DNA from: an uncultured Pelagibacteraceae bacterium
GTDB taxonomy: Bacteria; Pseudomonadota; Alphaproteobacteria; Pelagibacterales; Pelagibacteraceae
NCBI GenBank assembly: GCA_902513415.1
Contig: CABXMS010000007.1
Coordinates: 1 to 20,186 of the forward strand
Length of the DNA: 20,186 nucleotides
Direction: 5' to 3'
Made by a program: the position numbers and the translations under genes. The notes beneath the pieces are model-generated. The model saw only the letters and a list, made by a program, of their open reading frames with translations, had not been told where the DNA came from and did no database searches. Positions 14,847 to 20,186 of the stretch are shown here, in pieces (position 1 is the first letter of the stretch; each line of letters opens with the position of its first letter).

Positions 14847-15810
14847 ACCAATTGTAATTGTAACGGGAGAACCAAATAGTATTTTTTTAGAATTATTTTT
14901 TAAAATCTATAAAAAAAATATAAAAAAAAAATTAAGAACTCCTATTTTACTTATCACATCTAAAGATCATCTATTAAAGCAAATGAAATATTTTAATTAT
15001 AATTTTAAGATTAATTTGATAAAAGAAAAAAATTTGAAGCAAATTAAATTCAATAATAATAAAATCAATATAATTGATGTAAAATATAAGTTTAACAAAG
15101 TTTTTGATAAAATTTCATTTAAATCAAAATTGTATATAAAAAAATCATTTGATATTGGACTTAATATTATGAAAAAAAAATTAGCTAAAGCATTAATTAA
15201 CGGACCAATTTCTAAAAAATATTTTTTAGATAAAAAATATTTAGGTATTACTGAATATTTGGCAAAAAAAACAAAAAATAGTACCGTTATGTTAATTTAT
15301 AATAATAAATTTTCTGTGTGTCCTATTACAACTCATCTTCCTATTAAAAATGTACCTGCAAATTTAAAAAAAAAAACAATCATAGATTGCGCAAACAAAA
15401 TAAATAAATTTTATATTAATTTCAAACACAAAAAGCCAATTATCGCAATTTTAGGATTAAACCCACATTGCGAAACAATAAATAAATTTAGTGAAGAAAA
15501 AAAAATCATTATTCCTGCAATTAAAATGCTGAAAAATTCAAAAATAAGCGTTAAAGGTCCTTTTTCTGCTGACACTTTTTTTTCAAAAGAAAATATAAGT
15601 AAATTTGATGTTGCCATAGGTATGTATCACGACCAAGTAATAACACCAATGAAAACCATATTTAATTTTGATGCAATTAATCTTACGCTTGGTTTACCAT
15701 TTTTAAGAACTTCTCCTGATCATGGTCCTAATGAAAAAATGATAGGAAAAAACAAATCTAATTCAAAATCTTTATTGTATTGCATAAACTTTCTCGAAAA
15801 AATTAAATGA
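14836..15810 (+). CDS. pdxA: 4-hydroxythreonine-4-phosphate dehydrogenase
   Basis: PdxA oxidises 4-phosphohydroxy-threonine in the DXP-dependent route to pyridoxal phosphate. The 324 residues carry the three metal-binding His of the family: His-167 (TTHLPI), His-211 (LNPHCET) and His-265 (GMYHDQV), plus NGPISK (122-127), GPFSADTFF (241-249) and LGLPFLRTSPDHG (285-297). The N-terminal section (residues 13-110) is Lys/Asn/Ile-rich and lacks the usual GDPAGIGPE string, reading GEPNSIFLEL instead, so the N-terminal half is diverged while the active site is intact. It overlaps surA by 11 bases and rsmA by 4 bases (ATGA). The position between surA and rsmA is the classic proteobacterial order. The TSPDHG and GMYHDQV motifs make a different isocitrate-dehydrogenase-like enzyme unlikely. 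Confidence 0.92.
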   Translation: MNRKPIVIVTGEPNSIFLELFFKIYKKNIKKKLRTPILLITSKDHLLKQMKYFNYNFKINLIKEKNLKQIKFNNNKINIIDVKYKFNKVFDKISFKSKLYIKKSFDIGLNIMKKKLAKALINGPISKKYFLDKKYLGITEYLAKKTKNSTVMLIYNNKFSVCPITTHLPIKNVPANLKKKTIIDCANKINKFYINFKHKKPIIAILGLNPHCETINKFSEEKKIIIPAIKMLKNSKISVKGPFSADTFFSKENISKFDVAIGMYHDQVITPMKTIFNFDAINLTLGLPFLRTSPDHGPNEKMIGKNKSNSKSLLYCINFLEKIK

Positions 15811-16598
15811 GAATTAAACCAAAAAAAAGTTTGGGTCAAAATTTTCTTGTAGATCAAAATATTATTAGTTTAATTGTAGATGTAGCCAATATTCAAAGAA
15901 ATGATACTTTGATTGAAGTTGGTCCAGGTACAGGTAATCTTACTAAAGAAATTATATCAAAAAGTCCTAAAAAGTTAATTTTAATTGAAAAGGATAAAAA
16001 CTTATCAATTGAATTAAAAAAAAAATTTAACGATAAAATTATTTTAATTAATGATGATATTTTGAAAATAAATGAAAAAAAAATAAGTAAAGAGCAAATG
16101 ATTATTTTTGGAAATCTACCATATAATATTTCTACACAAATACTTGCTAAATGGATAAAATTAAAAGACTTAAATTCAATATGTAAAAAGTTAGTTTTAA
16201 TGTTTCAAAAAGAAGTTGCAGATAGAATAATTGCTGATCATGGCAATAAAAATTATGGAAGATTGTCAATTTTAAGTTCTTGGAAAATGAATATTAAAAA
16301 AATTAAAGATATTAGCCCAAATTCATTTTTTCCTTCACCAAAAGTAAAAAGCACTATTTTATTAATGGAACCAAAGGATTTTTTTTTTGAAATTAATGAT
16401 CCAAAAAACTTAGAATATATTACTAATGTTTTTTTTAATCAAAGAAGAAAAATGATAAAAAAACCATTAAATTTAATATTTAAAAATGCTAAAAAAATTG
16501 GGTCTAAATTAAATTTAAACTTAAATGATAGGCCTCAAAATTTATCACCATTAACTTATTTTAAAATATGTAAAGAGTATGAAGATTTATTACATTAA
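15807..16598 (+). CDS. rsmA: 16S rRNA (adenine1518-N6/adenine1519-N6)-dimethyltransferase RsmA (KsgA)
   Basis: RsmA uses S-adenosylmethionine to dimethylate two adjacent adenines near the 3' end of 16S rRNA, a late small-subunit maturation step. The 263 residues include [14 protein letters not shown] (6-19), the SAM-binding motif [11 protein letters not shown] (36-46), the acidic residue closing the second strand (LIEKD, 59-63), DDIL (83-86) and the catalytic NLPYNIS (103-109). The C-terminal helical domain carries [12 protein letters not shown] and [12 protein letters not shown], both typical of the family. The ATG overlaps the pdxA TGA (ATGA), so the start is well fixed. It is the last gene of the plus-strand run and overlaps the 3' end of the convergent gmk by 9 bases without a terminator. 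Confidence 0.95.
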   Translation: MRIKPKKSLGQNFLVDQNIISLIVDVANIQRNDTLIEVGPGTGNLTKEIISKSPKKLILIEKDKNLSIELKKKFNDKIILINDDILKINEKKISKEQMIIFGNLPYNISTQILAKWIKLKDLNSICKKLVLMFQKEVADRIIADHGNKNYGRLSILSSWKMNIKKIKDISPNSFFPSPKVKSTILLMEPKDFFFEINDPKNLEYITNVFFNQRRKMIKKPLNLIFKNAKKIGSKLNLNLNDRPQNLSPLTYFKICKEYEDLLH

Positions 16599-17222
16599 AC
16601 TTTTTACGTGTTTCTCTATTTGGCTTTCTTCGTAATTTATTTTTTTATTATTAATTGAACATTCAATTAGATTAATAATTTTTTCATAGCACGATTGTAA
16701 GTCATCATTTATAACAACAAAATCATAATTTTTCCATTTTAATACATCTTGATCAAATTGCTTCATTCTTTGGTCAACAATTAACTTATCTTTCATATCT
16801 CTATTTGATAGACGGTCAAATAGCTCTTTTCTGCTTGGAGGTAAAATGAATACAGTTATTAGTTTATATTTTAATTTTTTTTCTTTAATCTGATCAGTTC
16901 CTTGCCAATCAATATCAAAAATTACATTTTTTCCATTATTTAAATTTTCTGTTACAAATTTTTTTCTTGATCCATAATAATTATCAAAAACTTTAGCATA
17001 TTCCAAAAATTCTTCATTTTTAATTAATTTTTCAAAAATTTCTTTTTTAACAAAAAAATAGTCTTTTCCATCTATTTCATTTGTTCTTGGTAGCCTAGTA
17101 GTGTGTGAAACTGATACTATGTATTTATTTATTTGAGAAATTTTTTTAACTAGCGTTGTCTTTCCTGCTCCAGACGGTGAGGAAAGCACAATCATCACTC
17201 CATCGTCTTTATTAGCAGACAT
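16590..17222 (-). CDS. gmk: Guanylate kinase
   Basis: Guanylate kinase phosphorylates GMP to GDP with ATP and is essential for guanine nucleotide supply. The 210 residues are usual for the family. Seen: P-loop SPSGAGKT (15-22), the GMP-binding region [19 protein letters not shown] (37-55), [14 protein letters not shown] (71-84), the [12 protein letters not shown] block (101-112) and the lid [10 protein letters not shown]. The start at 17222 lies 11 bases after acpP, so it is probably co-transcribed with fabD-fabG-acpP. This is an unusual placement: in many alphaproteobacteria fabF, mltG and yicC stand between acpP and gmk, and their absence brings gmk into the fatty acid cluster. A shorter reading from Met-10 would cut into the first strand and is less likely. 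Confidence 0.95.
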   Translation of the reverse strand: MSANKDDGVMIVLSSPSGAGKTTLVKKISQINKYIVSVSHTTRLPRTNEIDGKDYFFVKKEIFEKLIKNEEFLEYAKVFDNYYGSRKKFVTENLNNGKNVIFDIDWQGTDQIKEKKLKYKLITVFILPPSRKELFDRLSNRDMKDKLIVDQRMKQFDQDVLKWKNYDFVVINDDLQSCYEKIINLIECSINNKKINYEESQIEKHVKSLM

Positions 17223-17233
17223 ATTTAAAAAAA

Positions 17234-17473
17234 TTAGTTTGCTTTATTTTCAATAAACTTTATTGCATCACCAACAGTTAAGATTTTTTCAGCTTCACTG
17301 TCAGATATTTCTGAACCAAATTCTTCTTCGAAAGCCATCACTAATTCTACAGTGTCTAAACTATCTGCACCTAAATCATCTATGAAGCTAGCTTCATCTG
17401 TTACTTTAGCTTCATCAATACCGAGGTGATCTGCAACTATTTTCTTAACTTTGCTTGAAACATCTTCTGACAT
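17234..17473 (-). CDS. acpP: Acyl carrier protein
   Basis: ACP carries growing acyl chains on a phosphopantetheine arm for the type II fatty acid synthase and delivers them for phospholipid and lipid A synthesis. The 79 residues are normal length. The attachment site is Ser-38 in [20 protein letters not shown]; the acidic helix II after it is the docking face for FabD and FabG, encoded next door. The gene has a real Shine-Dalgarno sequence (AAGGA, 17481-17485), unlike most genes here, as expected for a very abundant protein. The 48-base gap to fabG is the largest in this unit and contains an AT-rich inverted repeat (17498-17512) that may mark an extra promoter or RNA-processing point, which would let acpP be expressed above fabD and fabG. 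The stop is 11 bases before gmk. Confidence 0.97.
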   Translation of the reverse strand: MSEDVSSKVKKIVADHLGIDEAKVTDEASFIDDLGADSLDTVELVMAFEEEFGSEISDSEAEKILTVGDAIKFIENKAN

Positions 17474-17480
17474 AATTCTT

Positions 17481-17486
17481 TCCTTT
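17481..17486 (-). promoter_or_regulatory. Ribosome binding site of acpP (AAGGA core)
   Basis: The mRNA reads AAAGGA seven bases before the ATG at 17473. This is one of the few good Shine-Dalgarno sequences in the window and suits a highly expressed gene. Confidence 0.65.
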
Positions 17487-17497
17487 GTTATAAATCG

Positions 17498-17512
17498 TTA
17501 ATAATTTATTAA
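17498..17512. repeat. Inverted repeat TTAATAA-T-TTATTAA between fabG and acpP
   Basis: Two perfect 7-bp arms are separated by one base, in the 48-bp gap upstream of acpP. The spacer is too short for a stable RNA hairpin without opening the inner pairs, so it is more plausible as a protein site than as a terminator. The arms are all A and T, so chance is quite possible. Confidence 0.3.
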
Positions 17513-17521
17513 AAGGTTTTG

Positions 17522-18256
17522 TCAAGCCATATACATGCCTCCGTTAACATGTATAGTTTCTCCTGTTATATATGAAGCTATGTCAGATGATAAAAAAGCA
17601 ACTGTATTAGCCACATCTTCTCCGGTTCCAAGCTTTGCCATCGGTATTTTTGACGTCAATACAGCTTTTATACTTTCTATAATATTATCTGTCATTCTAG
17701 TTTGAATAAAACCTGGTGAAACACAATTTAAGGTAATATTTTTTTTTGCATATTCAATTGCTAATGATTTTGTCATTCCAATAATACCTGCTTTGGATGC
17801 CGCATAGTTAGATTGTCCAAGGTTGCCTGTATGACCAACTATAGAGGTTATATTGACAATTCTTCCATATTTATTTTTTAACATTTTCTTTATTGCAGCT
17901 TTAGATAGTAAAAAAGTTGATCCTAAATTAATATCTATAACTTTTTTCCACTCTTCATCCTTCATTCTTAAAGAAAGATTGTCTTTATTCACACCGGCAT
18001 TGTTAATCAATATATCCAATCCTAAAAGTTGAGATGAAACATTCTCAATAAATTCTTCGATTTTTGAATGATCGGATATATCAAATTTTAAAATATTTAT
18101 ATTTGGATACTCTTTTTTTAATAAATCCAATTTTTCACTTTTTGTACCTGTTGCTAAAACATTTGCATCTAAGGAAACGAATTTTTTTACTAAAGCTTGT
18201 CCTATGCCTCCAGTTGCTCCTGTAACTAAAACTTTTTTATTTTTAAAATTAATCAT
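17522..18256 (-). CDS. fabG: 3-oxoacyl-[acyl-carrier-protein] reductase
   Basis: FabG reduces 3-oxoacyl-ACP with NADPH, the first reduction in each elongation round. This 244-residue short-chain dehydrogenase shows the cofactor motif GATGGIG (13-19), NNAG (85-88), and the catalytic set Asn-110 (INLGS), Ser-138 (NITSIVGHTGN), Tyr-151 and Lys-155 (YAASKAG). The ending SSDIASYITGETIHVNGGMYMA is the typical FabG C-terminus. Many SDR enzymes look alike; the setting between fabD and acpP makes FabG nearly certain. The start ATG at 18256 overlaps the 3' end of fabD by 8 bases, consistent with coupled translation. Thr-38 and Lys-39, after the second strand (LATGTKS), are where NADPH preference is set in this family. 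Confidence 0.96.
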   Translation of the reverse strand: MINFKNKKVLVTGATGGIGQALVKKFVSLDANVLATGTKSEKLDLLKKEYPNINILKFDISDHSKIEEFIENVSSQLLGLDILINNAGVNKDNLSLRMKDEEWKKVIDINLGSTFLLSKAAIKKMLKNKYGRIVNITSIVGHTGNLGQSNYAASKAGIIGMTKSLAIEYAKKNITLNCVSPGFIQTRMTDNIIESIKAVLTSKIPMAKLGTGEDVANTVAFLSSDIASYITGETIHVNGGMYMA

Positions 18257-19181
18257 TAAAATTTATATTCTTTATATCATTTAATTCATTTACTGACACT
18301 ATATTAATATTTCTGTCAATTCTTTTAATCATTCCAGATAGTATTTTTCCAGGTCCGATTTCAACAAAATTTTTAACATTATTTTCTATCATATACAAAA
18401 TGCTTTCCCGCCACCTAACTGGGCTTTCAATTTGTTTTATTAACAAATCCTTTATCTCTTCAGACTTTTTTACTTCTTTGCTTGTAACGTTTGAAATAAT
18501 CAAATTATTTGAATCTTTAAATTGTGATTTTAATATTTCATTTTTCATAATTAGAGTTGCTGGGTTCATTAATTTGCAGTGAAATGGAGCACTCACCGGT
18601 AATTTTATATTTTTTATTGATTTTTTTTTTAATTCTTCGATTAATATTTCTAAATCTTTATTTTTGCCACTAACAACTATCTGACCATTTGAATTATCAT
18701 TTGCTACATAACATTCAAACTTACCGATATTACTGTTAAACAGTTCATTAATATTTTCAATTTTTTCACCTAAAATCGCCACCATTCCTCCCTCACCTTT
18801 TGGCATTGCGGATTGCATGGCTCTTCCTCTTTTTTGTAAAAGTTTTAATGTTGAATCAAAATCTATTGCTCCACTTGCTGCTAATGCAGAATATTCTCCT
18901 AGCGAATGTCCTGCAAAATATTTTGCTTTGCTCAAATCAATATTGGTTTCTTTTTTTATAACTTCATATATCGAATAACTAACCAAGAATATTGCTGGTT
19001 GCGTATTTGCTGTTTGGTCCAATTTGTCTTTGGGTCCATTTAGTATTATACTACTTAAAGAATCCCCTAATATTTCATCAGCTTTTTCAAATAATTCTTT
19101 AACATAAGAGTGCTCTTTATAAAGATTTGCCCCCATACCAACTGATTGGGAACCCTGACCTGGAAAAATAACTGAAAACAT
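18249..19181 (-). CDS. fabD: Malonyl-CoA-ACP transacylase
   Basis: FabD transfers malonyl from CoA to ACP and so supplies the elongation unit for fatty acid synthesis. The 310 residues match the family. Seen: FPGQGSQSVGMG (6-17), QTANTQPAIF (56-65), the nucleophile Ser-93 in GHSLGEYSALAASG (91-104), Arg-118 in the QKRGRAMQ segment that binds the malonyl carboxylate, and His-201 in SAPFHCKLM. The C-terminal VEIGPGKILSGMIKR is typical. The start ATG at 19181 opens the minus-strand unit fabD-fabG-acpP-gmk. It is divergent from rpsF across an 85-bp gap. A possible minus-strand -10, TATACT, lies at 19240-19235, with no good -35. Confidence 0.96.
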   Translation of the reverse strand: MFSVIFPGQGSQSVGMGANLYKEHSYVKELFEKADEILGDSLSSIILNGPKDKLDQTANTQPAIFLVSYSIYEVIKKETNIDLSKAKYFAGHSLGEYSALAASGAIDFDSTLKLLQKRGRAMQSAMPKGEGGMVAILGEKIENINELFNSNIGKFECYVANDNSNGQIVVSGKNKDLEILIEELKKKSIKNIKLPVSAPFHCKLMNPATLIMKNEILKSQFKDSNNLIISNVTSKEVKKSEEIKDLLIKQIESPVRWRESILYMIENNVKNFVEIGPGKILSGMIKRIDRNINIVSVNELNDIKNINFND

Positions 19182-19228
19182 AGAAAATATTATTAAACTT
19201 TGTATTTTTTGTGTTGTATTTAAATTTT

Positions 19229-19234
19229 TATAAT
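19229..19234 (+). promoter_or_regulatory. Candidate -10 box (TATAAT) for the rpsF-rpsR-rplI operon
   Basis: An exact TATAAT lies 32 bases before the rpsF ATG. The only -35-like sequence at suitable spacing is T-rich (TTTTGT, about 19207-19212). The neighbouring TATACT on the other strand (19240-19235) could serve fabD, so divergent promoters would overlap here. Confidence 0.4.
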
Positions 19235-19266
19235 AGTATATCCTCTTTTTTTTAAAAGAATTAATT

Positions 19267-19605
19267 ATGAACTTATACGAACATACAATTATAGCTAGAC
19301 AGGATACTAGCCCATCACAACTTAAACAAATTCAAGAAAAATACACTAAATTAGTAGAAAAGTTTAAAGGAAGTATAGTTAAAACAGAAAATTGGGGTCT
19401 TTTGAATTTATCTTATTTAATAAAAAAAAATAGAAAAGGAAATTATATTCATTTTAAAATCAAAGCTGGTGGTAATACAATTTCTGAGTTAGAAAAAAAT
19501 GAAAAAATAGATAAAAATTTATTAAGATACATAACAATTAGAGTAAAAGAATTTGATTTAAAAACTATTTATTTTGGAAAAAAAGAAGAAACTAAAGAAG
19601 AATAA
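19267..19605 (+). CDS. rpsF: 30S ribosomal protein S6
   Basis: S6 binds the central domain of 16S rRNA as a partner of S18. The 112 residues show the S6 opening [19 protein letters not shown], the central [29 protein letters not shown] (35-63) and [20 protein letters not shown] (78-97). The C-terminal tail is short and charged (GKKEETKEE), as is usual. The start at 19267 agrees with the family; the ribosome binding site is weak (AAAAGAA). It heads the conserved rpsF-rpsR-rplI operon, 10 bases before rpsR. I looked for the S6:S18-binding leader known upstream of rpsF in other bacteria and saw no GC-containing stem of that kind in the short 85-bp gap. Confidence 0.97.
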   Translation: MNLYEHTIIARQDTSPSQLKQIQEKYTKLVEKFKGSIVKTENWGLLNLSYLIKKNRKGNYIHFKIKAGGNTISELEKNEKIDKNLLRYITIRVKEFDLKTIYFGKKEETKEE

Positions 19606-19615
19606 AAAAATATTA

Positions 19616-19885
19616 ATGAAAAAATCAAAACATAAAAAAAAAAGAAGTCAAAGTAGTTTTTCAAAATTAAGTATATTTCAACCACAAAAATATAGATTTA
19701 AGAAAAAATGCCCTTTATCAGGAAAAGGTGCACCTGTCATTGACTATAAAAATATTAAACTTTTAAGAAAATATGTATCGGAAAATGGAAAGATACTACC
19801 ATCAAGAATAACTTCTGTTAGTCAAAAAAAGCAGAGAGAGTTGTCACTATCAATAAAAAGAGCAAGAAATTTAGCTCTAATATAA
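19616..19885 (+). CDS. rpsR: 30S ribosomal protein S18
   Basis: S18 pairs with S6 on the platform of the small subunit. It has 89 residues when started at ATG 19616: [15 protein letters not shown], then [37 protein letters not shown], the S18 core, and [19 protein letters not shown] at the end. A longer reading from a TTG at 19574 would overlap rpsF by 32 bases and add 14 mostly lysine residues; I reject it because the ATG gives normal family length and a 10-base gap to rpsF. The single Cys in KKCPLSG is what remains of a Cys pair seen in some S18 forms. It is three bases before rplI. Confidence 0.96.
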   Translation: MKKSKHKKKRSQSSFSKLSIFQPQKYRFKKKCPLSGKGAPVIDYKNIKLLRKYVSENGKILPSRITSVSQKKQRELSLSIKRARNLALI

Positions 19886-19888
19886 AAT

Positions 19889-20186
19889 ATGAAAATTATA
19901 CTATTAGAAAATGTTAGAAAAGTAGGATCAATTGGAGATATAATTAATGTTCGAAGAGGTTTTGCAAGAAACTTTTTAATATCAAAAAAAAAAGCGTTAT
20001 TTGCATCAAAAGAAAATATTAAAGAAGTAGAAAAAATTAAGCAAGAACTTTCAAAAAAAGACCAAGAAAAAAAGAAAGAAGCAAAAAATATTAGTGAAAA
20101 AATACAGAATAAAATATTAGAAATTAAAAAACTTAGTACAGAAAATAAAGAGCTTTATGGGTCTGTAAAACCAACTGAAATATCAA
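19889..20186 (+). CDS. rplI: 50S ribosomal protein L9, 5' part (3' truncated by window)
   Basis: L9 is a two-domain protein of the large subunit that spans from the L1 stalk region and influences decoding fidelity. The window holds the first 99 codons: the N-terminal domain MKIILLENVRKVGSIGDII with NVRRGFARNFLISKKKALFA (20-39), then the long linking helix rich in Lys and Glu (KENIKEVEKIKQELSKKD...), then the start of the C-terminal domain (NKELYGSVKPTEIS). The frame is open to the last base, so the gene continues beyond the window; about 50 more residues would be expected. It starts 3 bases after the rpsR stop as the third gene of the operon. Confidence 0.95.
   Translation, partial: MKIILLENVRKVGSIGDIINVRRGFARNFLISKKKALFASKENIKEVEKIKQELSKKDQEKKKEAKNISEKIQNKILEIKKLSTENKELYGSVKPTEIS

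Noticed and set aside
19242..19260. TCTTTT...AAAAGA hairpin before rpsF as a terminator or S6:S18 leader
   Set aside because: The stem is short, has almost no GC, and lacks the features of either element.
19574..19615. Upstream TTG start for rpsR giving 103 residues
   Set aside because: It would overlap rpsF by 32 bases and add lysine-rich sequence not found in S18; the ATG at 19616 gives normal length.

Overview
The window is a gene-dense, extremely AT-rich bacterial chromosome segment. Almost every codon choice is A/T-rich, proteins are full of Lys, Asn and Ile, and intergenic gaps are a few bases or negative. Family content and order point to Alphaproteobacteria: a NDUFA12-type complex I accessory protein beside a DUF2155 protein next to accC, a protein made from the NrdJ C-terminal region, HdaA, and the lptF-lptG-lptD-surA-pdxA-rsmA string. 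Streamlining plus the base composition suggest the SAR11 / Pelagibacterales group. This is an inference from style and gene order, since there is no rRNA in the window.

Layout. (1) 1-1276: the 3' part of accC (+) meets, stop codon to stop codon, a two-gene minus-strand unit (NDUFA12-like, then DUF2155). (2) 1277-1390: a divergent control region with two palindromes. (3) 1391-2185: a stand-alone protein resembling the C-terminal part of class II ribonucleotide reductase, without the catalytic barrel. (4) 2230-5752 (-): DUF2066 exported protein, hda, aspS; aspS is split by a one-base frameshift in a run of eight A. (5) 5764-7354 (+): purM-purN, whose start lies 11 bp from the divergent DUF2066 gene. 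(6) 7344-9216 (-): pepA then ndk. (7) 9298-16598 (+): lptF, lptG, lptD, surA, pdxA and rsmA, with each junction 2 bp apart or overlapping. (8) 16590-19181 (-): fabD, fabG, acpP, gmk. (9) 19267-end (+): rpsF, rpsR and the start of rplI.

How the genes fit together. Regions 7 and 8 serve the cell envelope: fatty acid synthesis (fabD, fabG, acpP; accC supplies malonyl-CoA) feeds lipids, while LptFG extract LPS from the inner membrane and LptD inserts it in the outer membrane, with SurA as chaperone for LptD. Nucleotide supply is represented by purM, purN, gmk, ndk and possibly the NrdJ-like protein. Translation is represented by aspS, rsmA and S6/S18/L9. Hda controls replication initiation.

No stretch longer than about 115 bases lacks a gene. 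I see no tRNA or rRNA, insertion sequence, prophage, CRISPR array, attachment site or convincing intrinsic terminator. I did not find a clearly undescribed multi-gene system. The points most worth a second look are the aspS frameshift, the NrdJ-like stand-alone protein with its possible second homopolymer frameshift, and the palindromic control region before it.
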